A stretch of DNA of 40,278 nucleotides from Acidimicrobiia bacterium (GCA_013002865.1 JABDLU010000008.1:1-40278); one strand, 5' to 3'; numbered from the stretch's first letter, positions 32,138 to 40,278 are shown. The notes: a model not told the origin generated them from the letters alone. Program-made: numbers and translations.

Positions 32138-33781
32138 ATGAACGGCGCACAGGCAATGGCGGCCCGGCTGGTCGACCACGGCGTCGACGTGATCTTCGCC
32201 CTCCCCGGTGAGGAGAACCTGGCCTTTGTCGAGGCCGTGTCCGACACCGATATTGAGCTGGTGGTCACCCGTCACGAGCAGCACGCCGCCTTCATGGCGG
32301 CCGCCCACGGGCGTCTCACCGGACGACCCGGCGTGTGCCTGGCGACGCTCGGGCCGGGCGCCCTTAACCTGTTCACCGGTTTGGCGCACGCCCAGCTGGG
32401 CGGCATGCCCCTGATCGCCATCACCGGACAGAAGCCCCGCACCGATAACGAGGAAGGCTCCTTTCAGGTGGTCGACATCGTCGCCGCCGCCGGGCCGGTG
32501 ACAGCCTGGGCCACCTCAATCGACGACCCCAAGAACGTGGCGTCGACCGTTGATGAGGCCTTCAACCGGGCCCTGGCGGGTCGACCCGGGGCGGTCCTCA
32601 TCGAACTACCCGAGGACGTTGCATCCGAATCGGCCGGCACCTCTCTCCAGCCCATTACCACGCCGACCCCAGCGGCGGCCGCCCCGGACGCGGTCGCCGA
32701 GGCCGCCGGTCTCATCAACGGCGCCGAGCGCCCGGTCGTGCTGGCCGGCTCGGGCGCCACCCGCCCGGAGGTCGCCGCTGCCCTGACCCGCTTTGCCGAG
32801 CAGACCGGCATCGGAGTGCTGGCCGCCCAGCTTGGCAAGGGCGCCATTTCGGAATCTCACGACCTGTCGATGCGGTCCCTTGGCATTCACCGGCCCGACT
32901 ACGCCCACCTGGCCATCGAGCCCGCCGACGTCGTAGTGACGGTCGGCTATCAGCCGGTCGAACACCCACCGCTGGCATGGAACCCGGAAGAAACCAAGAC
33001 CATCGTCCACATTGCCCCGTGGGCGGCCGCCATCGAACGCGGCTATCAGCCTGCCGCCCAGCTCACTGGCGACGGGGCCGCCACCCTCGGTGCCCTGGGC
33101 GAAGAGATCGCACCGCGAGACACCGCCCGGGTAGCCGGGATCCGGGCCACTATCGAGGAGCTACTGGCAGCCGAAGACGCCGGTGACGGCTCGCCCCCCT
33201 CGCCATTGCACGTGGTTCGCACCGTGCGCGACGCTATGGGCCCCGACGACATCGTCACCCTCGACAACGGCGCCTACAAGATCTGGTTCGCCCGCCACTA
33301 CCGGACCGAAGCCCCAAACACGCTCCTGCTCGACAACGCCCTCGCCACCATGGGGGCCGGCCTCGGCACCGCTATGGCCGCCGCCCGCCTTCATCCCGAC
33401 CGGAAAGTCGTGGCCGTGTGCGGCGACGGTGGCTTCCTGATGAACGTCCAGGCGCTAGAGACCGCCAACCGGATGGGCCTCACGATGACGGTGCTGGTCG
33501 TCCGGGACGACGCCTACGGGTTCATCGAATGGCACCAGGACGAACAGGGCCGCCCCAACGAAGGGGTCTACCTCGGCAACCCCGACCTCGCCACCCTGGC
33601 GACCGCCTTCGGCGCCTCCGCCCACGTCGTCGACCGGGATCACCCCCTGAGTGCCACCCTCAAAACCGCTCTCGGCGAGCCCGGGGTCAGTCTGATTGAC
33701 TGTCCGCTGGACTATGCCATCAACGAGATTCTCAGCTCAGATCTGTACGACCGAGCCCGAAAGGCCTATGACGAACGATGA
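32138..33781 (+). CDS. ThDP-dependent enzyme, acetolactate synthase large-subunit-like
   Basis: This 547-aa protein has the three ThDP-enzyme domains. The Pyr domain has IFALPGEENLAFVEAV and the activating Glu in TRHEQHAAFMA. The central nucleotide-type domain has VLAGSGATRPEVAAALTRF. The PP domain has the ThDP/Mg motif from CGDGGFLMN to Asp-Asp-Ala-Tyr-Gly. It resembles IlvB but lies away from ilvN/ilvC, so a role in decarboxylating or carboligating another 2-oxo acid is more likely than valine synthesis. GGAG precedes the ATG. It overlaps the aldehyde dehydrogenase gene by ATGA, so decarboxylation followed by aldehyde oxidation is an attractive but unproven reading. Confidence 0.9.
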   Translation: MNGAQAMAARLVDHGVDVIFALPGEENLAFVEAVSDTDIELVVTRHEQHAAFMAAAHGRLTGRPGVCLATLGPGALNLFTGLAHAQLGGMPLIAITGQKPRTDNEEGSFQVVDIVAAAGPVTAWATSIDDPKNVASTVDEAFNRALAGRPGAVLIELPEDVASESAGTSLQPITTPTPAAAAPDAVAEAAGLINGAERPVVLAGSGATRPEVAAALTRFAEQTGIGVLAAQLGKGAISESHDLSMRSLGIHRPDYAHLAIEPADVVVTVGYQPVEHPPLAWNPEETKTIVHIAPWAAAIERGYQPAAQLTGDGAATLGALGEEIAPRDTARVAGIRATIEELLAAEDAGDGSPPSPLHVVRTVRDAMGPDDIVTLDNGAYKIWFARHYRTEAPNTLLLDNALATMGAGLGTAMAAARLHPDRKVVAVCGDGGFLMNVQALETANRMGLTMTVLVVRDDAYGFIEWHQDEQGRPNEGVYLGNPDLATLATAFGASAHVVDRDHPLSATLKTALGEPGVSLIDCPLDYAINEILSSDLYDRARKAYDER

Positions 33782-35142
33782 TTGAAACCACCAACCCCGC
33801 CACCGGAGAAACCCTCGCCTCCTATCCGAAGATGGACGCCGCCGAGGTACGCAGGATCATTGAGCTAGCCGACGCCCAGCATCGGCAGTGGCGCCGCACC
33901 TCGTTCCAGGAGCGATCCGGCATCGTCCGCAAGGCGGCCGACATTCTCGACTCCCGCAAGAACGAACTGGCCGCCCTGATGGCCGACGAGATGGGCAAGC
34001 CGGTTGCGGCCGGCCGATCCGAGGTGGAGAAGTGCGCCTGGTGCTTCCGGCACTACGCCGACAACGCCGAGCGGTACCTGGCGGACGTCCAGATCGACAC
34101 CGACCGCACCAAGAGCTACATCCACCACGAGCCGCTCGGAGTGGTCCTGGCGGTGATGCCGTGGAACTTCCCGCTATGGCAGGTGGTGCGGTTCGTTGCC
34201 CCCGCTCTCATGGCCGGCAACGCCCCGCTGCTCAAGCACGCCTCGAGCGTGACCGGCACCGCGCTGGCGCTCGAGGAGATCCTCAGCGAAGCCGGCGTCC
34301 CCGACGGCCTGTTCCGCACGCTGGTCATAGGCAGCGACCTGGTCGACGGCATCCTCGAGCACGAGCTGGTGCGGGCCGTCACCCTCACCGGTAGCGGCCC
34401 GGCAGGCTCTGCCGTCGCCAAGAAGGCCGGCGAGCAGCTCAAGAAGGCCGTCCTGGAGCTGGGGGGCAGCGACCCGTACGTGATTCTCGAAGACGCCGAC
34501 CTGGATGCCGCCGCCGATACCTGCGCCAACAGCCGGATGATCAACGGCGGGCAGAGCTGCATCGCCGCCAAGCGGTTCATCGTGCACGACACGGTGTATG
34601 ACGAGTTCCTGGAGAAAGTGACCGCCAATATGGCCGACAAGGTCATGGGTGATCCCCACGACGAAGGCTCCGACTTCGGGCCGCAGGCTCGCGTCGATCT
34701 GCGCGATGAGCTCCACGAGCAAGTTACCGGCACCATCGAGGCCGGCGCCCGCCTGGTGATGGGCGGGGAGATACCGGACCGGCCCGGTGCGTGGTATCCG
34801 GCCACTGTCCTCGCCGATGTCCGGCCCGGCATGCCTGCCTTCGATGAAGAGACGTTCGGCCCGGTCGCAGCCGTGGTCCGGGCTGCCGACGAGGCCGAGG
34901 CCATCCGGCTGGCCAACCTCAGCGAGTTCGGGCTGGGCGCCGCCGTGTTCACCCGGGATGCCGAGCGGGGGGAGCGGATCGCCGCCGAGGAGCTGGAGGC
35001 CGGCAACTGCTTCGTGAACGCCTTGGTGGCCTCCGATCCCCGGCTGCCGTTCGGCGGCATCAAGACCTCCGGGTTCGGCCGGGAGCTCGCCGACCTGGGC
35101 ATCAAGGAGTTCGTCAACGCCAAGACCGTGGTTGTGGCGTAG
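33778..35142 (+). CDS. NAD(P)-dependent aldehyde dehydrogenase (succinate-semialdehyde type)
   Basis: The 454-aa enzyme is at the short end of the ALDH family, as are Gab-like and mycobacterial SSADH types. Seen in order: PWNFPLWQVVRF, LKHASSVTGTALALEE, the cofactor helix TGSGPAGSAVAKKAG, the general-base Glu in LELGGSDPYVIL, the nucleophile Cys in NGGQSCIAAKRF, EETFGPVAAVV and the closing PFGGIKTSGFGREL. It oxidises an aldehyde to an acid, consistent with using the product of the preceding ThDP enzyme. Start and upstream stop share ATGA at 33778, showing tight coupling. Succinate semialdehyde is the guess by resemblance only. Confidence 0.92.
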   Translation: MIETTNPATGETLASYPKMDAAEVRRIIELADAQHRQWRRTSFQERSGIVRKAADILDSRKNELAALMADEMGKPVAAGRSEVEKCAWCFRHYADNAERYLADVQIDTDRTKSYIHHEPLGVVLAVMPWNFPLWQVVRFVAPALMAGNAPLLKHASSVTGTALALEEILSEAGVPDGLFRTLVIGSDLVDGILEHELVRAVTLTGSGPAGSAVAKKAGEQLKKAVLELGGSDPYVILEDADLDAAADTCANSRMINGGQSCIAAKRFIVHDTVYDEFLEKVTANMADKVMGDPHDEGSDFGPQARVDLRDELHEQVTGTIEAGARLVMGGEIPDRPGAWYPATVLADVRPGMPAFDEETFGPVAAVVRAADEAEAIRLANLSEFGLGAAVFTRDAERGERIAAEELEAGNCFVNALVASDPRLPFGGIKTSGFGRELADLGIKEFVNAKTVVVA

Positions 35143-35215
35143 CCATACGGAAGGCGTCGGTGCCTCGTACTGGGGGTGAGCGCCGATCCGCGCCACGACG
35201 AAACGTGAGGAAGTC

Positions 35216-35782
35216 ATGAGCAACCTGTCCATTCCCGTGATCCTCGGGACCGCCCGCCCCGGGCGCGAATCGGCCGACGTCGCCGCCGTGGTGCTCGACG
35301 CCATCAAACAGCGCGGCACCGCCACCGAACTGATCGACGTCGCCGACTACCCGATTTCCGGCACGGAAGACCCCGACGAGGCGGCCCGGCTGGGACGGTA
35401 CAAGGAGCTGATCGACTCGGCCGACGGATTGGTGATCGTGGTTCCCGAGTACAACCACGGCTATCCCGGCGAGCTCAAGCTGCTGCTGGACAGTGCCTAT
35501 GAGGAGTACAACCACAAGCCGCTCGGCGTGGTCAGCGTCTCATCGGGCATGATCGGCGGTGCCCGCGTCACCGAGCAGCTCCAGCTGGTATCCCTCGCCC
35601 TCGAGATGATCCCGGTCGAGCCGACGGTGCACGTCCGGACCGTCAAGGAGGCCCTCGACGACAATGGCGGCTTCGAAGAGGAGGGCCTCGAAGGCGCGCT
35701 CGCTTCGATGCTCGACAAGGTGACCTGGTACGCCTCGGTGATGGCCCCCGCCCGCCGCGCCCGCAACCAAGAACCCGACTGA
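35216..35782 (+). CDS. NADPH-dependent FMN reductase family protein
   Basis: A 188-aa flavodoxin-like protein with the phosphate loop GTARPGRESADVAAVV near residue 10, the flavin segment VVPEYNHGYPGELKLLLDS and then GVVSVSSGMIGGARV. These are typical of FMN/quinone or azo reductases of the SsuE/ArsH type. It would be a dimeric cytosolic FMN-binding reductase. GAGGAAG precedes the ATG at 35216. It follows the aldehyde dehydrogenase by 73 bases and may be the last gene of the operon, possibly from an internal promoter. A link to reduced-flavin supply or quinone detoxification is inferred. Confidence 0.92.
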   Translation: MSNLSIPVILGTARPGRESADVAAVVLDAIKQRGTATELIDVADYPISGTEDPDEAARLGRYKELIDSADGLVIVVPEYNHGYPGELKLLLDSAYEEYNHKPLGVVSVSSGMIGGARVTEQLQLVSLALEMIPVEPTVHVRTVKEALDDNGGFEEEGLEGALASMLDKVTWYASVMAPARRARNQEPD

Positions 35783-35893
35783 TCGGTCGACCCGACCGCT
35801 GCTCAAGCGGCGTCACCTGCGAGTAAGTCGGCGATGCCATGCTTCCCGGCACGGGAGGGAGAAAGCTGGATATTCTGCCCGCGGCGCTTCGGA

Positions 35894-36424
35894 TCAGCGC
35901 GGTATCCGGTCGGCGCCGCTGACGTCGGAGAAGATGTCGGGGTCGAGATGGCCGCCTCCGTGAACGACGCTGACGTCACCCGTGGTTTCGAGGACGACGT
36001 AGCGGACCTCGTCGTAGTTGCGCACGTTGGCCTCGCGGAGCTTGCCGCGCACGTCATCCTCCGTCACCCGAACCCGGCGCAGATTGTCGGTCAGCATTTC
36101 GCTGCCGGCCATCAATAAGGTCGGTGTGTTGTCAACCAGGCGGGACACCCACCCGAACCGTCGCCGACCGAGCGCGATGATCGCCTGCACTCCCAGCAAG
36201 GACGCCACCGCGATCAGTCCTTCGATCAGTGAAGAGTTCGACAGCGTCACCGCCGCCAACAGCGATCCCATCGCCACCGTGACCGCAAAATCGAACGACG
36301 ACATCTTCGCAAAGCTCCGCAGCCCGATGATCTGAACGTACAGGACCACCCCGACCACCATGGCGGTGGCGGACAGAACGACGAACCCGACGTCGGACCA
36401 CGACGTAAAGATTTCGGTGGACAT
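35894..36424 (-). CDS. DUF421/YetF-family membrane protein
   Basis: The 176-aa protein has three N-terminal membrane segments (VGFVVLSATAMVVGVVLYVQ, the helix holding FDFAVTVAMGSLLAAVTL, then LIEGLIAVASLLGVQAIIAL). A cytoplasmic domain follows with TLLMAGSEMLTDNLRRVRVT, EDDVRGKLREANVR and the strand VRYVVLETTGDVSVV. This is the usual DUF421 layout; YetF-type proteins are linked in Bacillus to phosphatidylserine decarboxylation in spores, but most have no known job. AAGGAGAGG before the ATG at 36424 sets the start; the frame is open beyond but without a start signal. It is divergent from the cyclase-STAND gene. Confidence 0.9.
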   Translation of the reverse strand: MSTEIFTSWSDVGFVVLSATAMVVGVVLYVQIIGLRSFAKMSSFDFAVTVAMGSLLAAVTLSNSSLIEGLIAVASLLGVQAIIALGRRRFGWVSRLVDNTPTLLMAGSEMLTDNLRRVRVTEDDVRGKLREANVRNYDEVRYVVLETTGDVSVVHGGGHLDPDIFSDVSGADRIPR

Positions 36425-36514
36425 GGCGAGCCTCTCCTTCTGGCCGGCGTCGGTGACGGGGCGAGAGACTATCCCACACGCCCGCCGGTGGCGCCGGACA
36501 CCGCATCGTGCATT

Positions 36515-36520
36515 TAGAGT
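36515..36520 (+). promoter_or_regulatory. -10 box for a leaderless cyclase-STAND transcript
   Basis: TAGAGT stands 7 bases before the ATG at 36528. No ribosome site exists. Confidence 0.5.
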
Positions 36521-36527
36521 TGCCATC

Positions 36528-39095
36528 ATGGACGCGCTTCCATCCGGGGTACTGACGCTCCTGTTCACCGACATCGAGCAGAGCAGCCGGCTGTGGGACG
36601 AGCATCGCTCCGACATGGCGGTGGCCCTGGTCCGTCACAACGAGCTGCTCAAGTCGATCATTGCCGAGCACCAGGGGTTCGTGGTCAAGGACAAGGGCGA
36701 CGGCTTTTTCGCCGCCTTTGTGGCCCCGGCCGATGCCGTTCGCTGTGTGGTCGATGCCCAGCGGCGCCTGCGCGCCGAATCGTGGCCGGACCCCGTCGAC
36801 ATCAAGGTGCGGATGGGCCTTCATACCGGAGCCGTCGAAGCTCACGAGGGTGACTATCACGGGCCGACCGTCAACCAGGTGGCCCGCATCGAAGGGCTGG
36901 CGCACGGCGGACAGGTATTGCTCTCGGAGACAACCGTCGCCCTACTGGGCGGGGACCTGCCGGACGGCGTCGGCACCCGAGACCTCGGAGCACACACCCT
37001 GAAAGGTATCTCCCAACCCGCCCGTGTCTATCAGCTGACCGCTCCGGATCTTCCCGAGGAGTTCCCGCCGCTGGTCTCCAGCCATGCCGTGGGAGTGCCG
37101 CTGCCCGACTTCCCCACCTCGTTTGTGGGCCGGGAGGACGACCGCCGCGCCCTGGCTGGCTACTTCACCGGCAACGGCACCCGGCTGGTCACACTGCTTG
37201 GCCCGGGCGGCATCGGCAAGACCCGCCTGGCCGTTGAAGCCGCCCGTGAGGTAGCTCCCGAGCTGGGGGCGTCCGCCTACTTCGCCGACCTCACCTCGGT
37301 GCAGGTGGCGACCGACGTGCCGGGGGCGATCGCCGCCGCCCTCGGCGTCCGGGTGGAAGGGGCGGCACCTCCGGTCGAGCTGATCGCCCAGCGGATATCC
37401 GAGCCCAGCCTGCTGGTGGTCGACAACTTCGAGCACGTGCAGGACGCCCAGGGGACCGTCGGCGAGCTCGTTAACACCGTCGAGCCGCTCCGGATCATGG
37501 CCACCAGCCGGACCCCGCTCCAGGTACGGGGCGAGAAGATCTACCGGCTCGATCCGCTCGGGGTGGCCGGCGGCAACGGCCGGCGGCCTCCGGCCGTGCA
37601 GCTCTTCTACGACCGGGCGGCCGACTACGGAGTCGAACTGGCCGACGCCGGACCGGAAGCTAACTCCGTGCACGCCATCGTCGAGCGGGTCGACGGGCTC
37701 CCGCTGGCCATCGAGCTGGTGGCGGCCCGCACCCGGGTGCTAGACGTCACCGAGCTCAACGCCCGGCTGCAGGAATCCATGGGGGTGATCGGGAGCGGGG
37801 GAGCCGAGCTGCCCGAACGCCAGCGCACCATTCGCTCCACTATCGACTGGAGCCTGAAACACGTCTCCGAGTCGCAGCGCACGCTGTTCCGCCGGCTGGC
37901 GGCGCTCCCGGCGGGCGCATCGCTGGACGTGCTGGAAGCCGTTGCCGGCACCGACCTCGACGAGGACCTGCTCGATGCCGTGCAGGGGCTGGTCGACTAT
38001 TCGCTGGTCCAGGCCGTGCGGGGCCTACCGGGCGGCACCCGCTACCGCCAGCTGGTGCCGATGCGCGAGCACGGCCTCGATCTGCTTCGGGAGGCCGGTG
38101 ACGAGGAGCAGGTCCTGGGCCGCCTGGTCGACTACTTCGTCGATACGGCAGTGGAGCGTGGCCAGAGCTTCGAATTCAGCCACGAGCCCGAACGGGAACT
38201 GCGCGTCGATCACCAGAATCTCCTGGCGGCGATGCGCTTCAGCCTCGACCACAGCCGGGCCGGTGACCTGGCCGAAGCGTTCAACCACTTCTGGGTGTAC
38301 TGGTTCAACGCCGACATCGGCATGACGGCACTTCCCTGGCTGGCCGCCGCCGCCGAGCAAGTCGATACCCCGTACATGGACTTCTTAATGGGGTTCTTTG
38401 CATTCCAGCAAGGCGACATGGAGTCGGTGGGCGAGCGGATGGGCCGTGCCATTGAAGGCTTTTCCGAACTGGGCGACCAACGGGCCCTCAACCGGGCTCG
38501 CTGGTTCGCCGGTGCTGCCCATCCCGATCTGACCGAGGGCCGGCGCATGCTGCTGGCGGGCAAGGAGTACTTCGATACCGAGCAGGACGGGATCAGTCGG
38601 TTTCTGCCACTGCTGTTTCTGAGCATTAATGCGGTACTGCAGGGCGACACCGCCCAAGTGGTTGAGCTGCGCAAGTCGCTCCTCAACTGGGCCGAGCGGG
38701 CCGACTACCGGGTGCTGATCGCCTGGGGGCACTGGAACCTGTCGCTGGGCTACATCGCCATCGAGGACTTCGATGCCGCCGAATCCCATGCCCGGGCGGC
38801 GCTCGAGATGATGGTTGAGGATCAGTACATCGAGGGCATGGCGTCGGCCCTGGACCTGATCGGGATCCTGGAAAGCCGCGCTGGCAATCACGAGCGGGCG
38901 CTGCCGTTGTTCGGGGCCGCGAGCGACGGATTCGAAAAGATTCAGGCCCACCGCTGGTTCGAGTCGGAGATGTTCATGAACCAGGCAATTGCGGCGGCCA
39001 CCGAGGACATGGGCGAGGAGCGGGTGGCGGGGCTGCTCGAGCAGGGACGGGCCGCCGGCCTCGACGAGATGCTGAAGTCGGTCGAGTCGAACTAG
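36528..39095 (+). CDS. Cyclase-domain STAND ATPase with TPR-like C-terminus
   Basis: An 855-aa protein. Residues 6-175 are a class III cyclase domain with metal Asp15 (LFTDIEQSS) and Asp58 (VVKDKGDGFF), base-selecting Lys54 and the Asn/Arg of TVNQVARIEG. Residues about 200-470 are a STAND NTPase: P-loop GPGGIGKTRLA near 225, Walker B LLVVDNFEHV, sensor Arg in ATSRTPLQVRG and GLPLAIELVAAR. The remainder is helical, with TPR-like pairs such as FDAAESHARAALEMM and NHERALPLFGAASDGF. Large AfsR/LuxR-like relatives end in a DNA-binding domain; none is present here. Whether it makes cAMP or merely binds nucleotides is open. Its TAG shares CTAG with the convergent next gene. Confidence 0.93.
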   Translation: MDALPSGVLTLLFTDIEQSSRLWDEHRSDMAVALVRHNELLKSIIAEHQGFVVKDKGDGFFAAFVAPADAVRCVVDAQRRLRAESWPDPVDIKVRMGLHTGAVEAHEGDYHGPTVNQVARIEGLAHGGQVLLSETTVALLGGDLPDGVGTRDLGAHTLKGISQPARVYQLTAPDLPEEFPPLVSSHAVGVPLPDFPTSFVGREDDRRALAGYFTGNGTRLVTLLGPGGIGKTRLAVEAAREVAPELGASAYFADLTSVQVATDVPGAIAAALGVRVEGAAPPVELIAQRISEPSLLVVDNFEHVQDAQGTVGELVNTVEPLRIMATSRTPLQVRGEKIYRLDPLGVAGGNGRRPPAVQLFYDRAADYGVELADAGPEANSVHAIVERVDGLPLAIELVAARTRVLDVTELNARLQESMGVIGSGGAELPERQRTIRSTIDWSLKHVSESQRTLFRRLAALPAGASLDVLEAVAGTDLDEDLLDAVQGLVDYSLVQAVRGLPGGTRYRQLVPMREHGLDLLREAGDEEQVLGRLVDYFVDTAVERGQSFEFSHEPERELRVDHQNLLAAMRFSLDHSRAGDLAEAFNHFWVYWFNADIGMTALPWLAAAAEQVDTPYMDFLMGFFAFQQGDMESVGERMGRAIEGFSELGDQRALNRARWFAGAAHPDLTEGRRMLLAGKEYFDTEQDGISRFLPLLFLSINAVLQGDTAQVVELRKSLLNWAERADYRVLIAWGHWNLSLGYIAIEDFDAAESHARAALEMMVEDQYIEGMASALDLIGILESRAGNHERALPLFGAASDGFEKIQAHRWFESEMFMNQAIAAATEDMGEERVAGLLEQGRAAGLDEMLKSVESN

Positions 39096-39772
39096 AAGCG
39101 GCGCTGGCCGCCCTCGTACGGCGGGGCCGCCCCGGCGAGATGTTCCTCGACTGATGGCCCGCCCAACTCGTCCCGCTTGGCCACCCCCAGCCGGTAGCTG
39201 AGGTAGAGCAGGGGGACGATGGTGGGCCAGGAGGTGATCGTCTTCCACACCGCCAGCGCCTCGGGCTGCTCGACCACGAACAGCCAGGCCGACACGCCGC
39301 CCCGGATAGCGAAGTACCAGAACCAGACCCACGAGGCCAGGGTGTACGCGGGGCGCACGTCGTCCCGCCAGTACCAATCGAGCGGCCAGCGGCGATACGC
39401 CCAGCTGGCCCACCCCGACAGCGGCCGTTTGACGAGGATCGAAATCAGCGCCCCGCCCGCATAAGCGAGGCCCGAGACGATCCCGGGCAGGAAATAGCTC
39501 TCCGCTCGCCCCGACCGCAGCGCTAGGAAGGCCGCAAAGGCCACCGCCCCGATTCCGGCCACCGCATAGACGATCTGCTGCCCTTTGCGGATCCGCCACA
39601 ACGCCACGAGAACCCCGGCCGCGATCGCCACTGCCGACGCAACGCCCAGGCTCCACACCGCATTGACGGCCACGAACAGCAGCGGAGGAGCCAGCGAATC
39701 CCCCAGCGTCCGGTCACCGATGAACAGCCCGGTGATCTCCTCACGAATGTCGTCATTGACGGTGTTGGTCAT
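39092..39772 (-). CDS. DUF3159-like integral membrane protein
   Basis: The 226-aa protein has about six hydrophobic segments. Early elements are LFIGDRTLGDSLAPPLLFVA and IAAGVLVALWRIRKGQQ. The central part has LALRSGRAESYFLPGIVS and LVKRPLSGWASWAYR. The end has WFWYFAIRGGVSAWLFVVEQ and the tail YLSYRLGVAKRDELGG. Size and pattern fit DUF3159 proteins, actinobacterial membrane proteins of unknown function. The ATG at 39772 has GGGGAGAC upstream. A much longer open frame to 40252 on this strand only runs through the 60-bp repeat array and is not credible. It is convergent with the cyclase-STAND gene. Confidence 0.82.
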   Translation of the reverse strand: MTNTVNDDIREEITGLFIGDRTLGDSLAPPLLFVAVNAVWSLGVASAVAIAAGVLVALWRIRKGQQIVYAVAGIGAVAFAAFLALRSGRAESYFLPGIVSGLAYAGGALISILVKRPLSGWASWAYRRWPLDWYWRDDVRPAYTLASWVWFWYFAIRGGVSAWLFVVEQPEALAVWKTITSWPTIVPLLYLSYRLGVAKRDELGGPSVEEHLAGAAPPYEGGQRRF

Positions 39773-39829
39773 GTCTCCCCTATACGAGGCCGTCTCCCCC
39801 CAAGATGCTCGCACGTGCGGGCACCGGTT

Positions 39830-40060
39830 GCTGTTACCTCCCCCGCCGAAGATGGGGAAGGCAAGGAGGCGGCTGAGAGCGAGGGTGTTACCTCCCCTGC
39901 GAGCGCCGCGAGTGGGGAAGGCAAGGAGGCGGCTGAGAGCGAGGGTGTTACCTCCCCTGCCAGCGCAGCGAGTGGGGGAGGCCAGGCGGGGGGTGAGAGC
40001 GAGGGTGTTACCTCCCCTGCGAGCGCAGCGAGTGGGGGAGGCCAGGCGGGGGGTGAAAGC
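39830..40060. repeat. 60-bp tandem repeat array, about 3.8 copies
   Basis: The period is exactly 60 bp. The constant part of each unit is GAGAGCGAGGGTGTTACCTC and CCCTGC, then a variable part with AGTGGGG(A/G)AGGC. Units 2 and 3 differ in a few bases; unit 1 starts in a more divergent copy. Each unit holds CCTCCCC and GGGGGAGG arms around a TGCGAGCGCAGCG-type core, so every unit can fold. The spacer 39773-40092 between the two flanking genes holds little else. Confidence 0.85.
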
Positions 40061-40092
40061 GCGTTCCTGTGCTCCTGTTTGGGTCGCCCCCC

Positions 40093-40278
40093 TCACCACT
40101 CCGACTGAGACCGATCCCGATACCGGGGCGGCACCAGCCACAGCGGCCGGCCCGAGTAGTAGATCACCCAGTAGGTGACGAAGAAGACCAGAAACGGCGT
40201 GGTGGAGAGTGCCCGGACGGTCTCTGATTGGGAATCCGCGCCGATGACCCACCCGACGACCCCGGAGAGCATCGCAAA
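40093..40278 (-). CDS. Membrane protein C-terminal fragment (runs off the window)
   Basis: On the minus strand an open frame ends with a TGA at 40093-40095 and is open to the window edge. It reads a hydrophobic segment TTPFLVFFVTYWVIYYSG followed by a basic tail with LVPPRYRDRSQSEW. An ATG at 40272 could be an internal Met or a start; there is not enough upstream sequence to tell. No family is recognised. It lies just after the repeat array and in the same direction as the DUF3159-like gene. Confidence 0.5.
   Translation of the reverse strand, partial: FAMLSGVVGWVIGADSQSETVRALSTTPFLVFFVTYWVIYYSGRPLWLVPPRYRDRSQSEW

Noticed and set aside
39830-40060. CRISPR array
   Set aside because: Units abut without unique spacers, the period is 60 bp with near-identical content throughout, and no cas gene is present.
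39815-40108. Plus-strand open frame with 20-aa repeats
   Set aside because: It is simply the translation of the 60-bp DNA repeat (period divisible by three). No ribosome site or family is present.
39773-40252. Minus-strand upstream extension of the DUF3159-like gene
   Set aside because: The extension is again translated repeat; the ATG at 39772 has a good ribosome site and fits the family length.

Overview
The window is GC-rich (roughly two thirds G+C by eye) and coding-dense. An F420-type luciferase-like oxidoreductase, Thr/Pro-rich linkers in exported proteins, class III cyclase domains fused to STAND ATPases, VapBC, and many genes with an actinobacterial-looking -10 motif just before the start codon suggest a member of the Actinomycetota, possibly an Acidimicrobiia-like environmental lineage. 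That placement is inference; there is no rRNA or other marker. No tRNA, rRNA, CRISPR array, prophage or transposase was recognised.

Layout. (1) 1-7148: catabolic and accessory genes. A 5'-truncated F420-dependent oxidoreductase and a RidA-family protein on + face a tightly overlapping minus-strand operon (Rossmann protein, DHDPS-like aldolase, ornithine cyclodeaminase-like enzyme, NifU-C protein). A TetR regulator and an NTF2-like protein lie upstream of that operon. A VOC protein and an EamA transporter diverge on +. (2) 7187-11922: an ATC-hydrolase-like protein, a zinc-type MDR dehydrogenase lacking the usual catalytic Cys, an SDR on minus, and a two-gene ThDP dehydrogenase E1 alpha/beta operon without E2 or E3. 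(3) 12149-16851: an RRM protein, a SHOCT-like protein with a strong terminator, a small HExxH metallopeptidase, an exported glycosidase-like protein, a methyltransferase, an SRPBCC protein and a Wzz-like membrane protein. (4) 16945-30373: a membrane class III cyclase, a 2035-aa alpha-2-macroglobulin-like protein that lacks the thioester motif, a VapBC pair, a 1293-aa cyclase/pseudocyclase/NACHT/FGE-fold fusion on minus, and a divergent MltG-type transglycosylase. (5) 30374-35782: a repeat-rich spacer, a small membrane protein, then an SDR / ThDP enzyme / aldehyde dehydrogenase / FMN reductase operon with a tandem 15-bp repeat in front. (6) 35894-40278: a DUF421 protein, a cyclase-STAND-TPR protein, a DUF3159-like membrane protein, a 60-bp tandem repeat array and a partial membrane-protein gene.

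The strongest candidate for something undescribed is the protein at 25358-29239. It joins an N-terminal class III cyclase domain, a degenerate second cyclase-like domain, a NACHT ATPase and a C-terminal formylglycine-generating-enzyme fold without visible catalytic cysteines. It sits beside a VapBC module and is one of three cyclase-domain proteins of different architecture within about 22 kb. A second theme is repeats: heptamer arrays, REP-like palindromes and the 60-bp array share sequence cores across separate loci. A third is the recurrent TANNNT- or CANNNT-like -10 box 6-7 nt before start codons, which suggests common leaderless translation.
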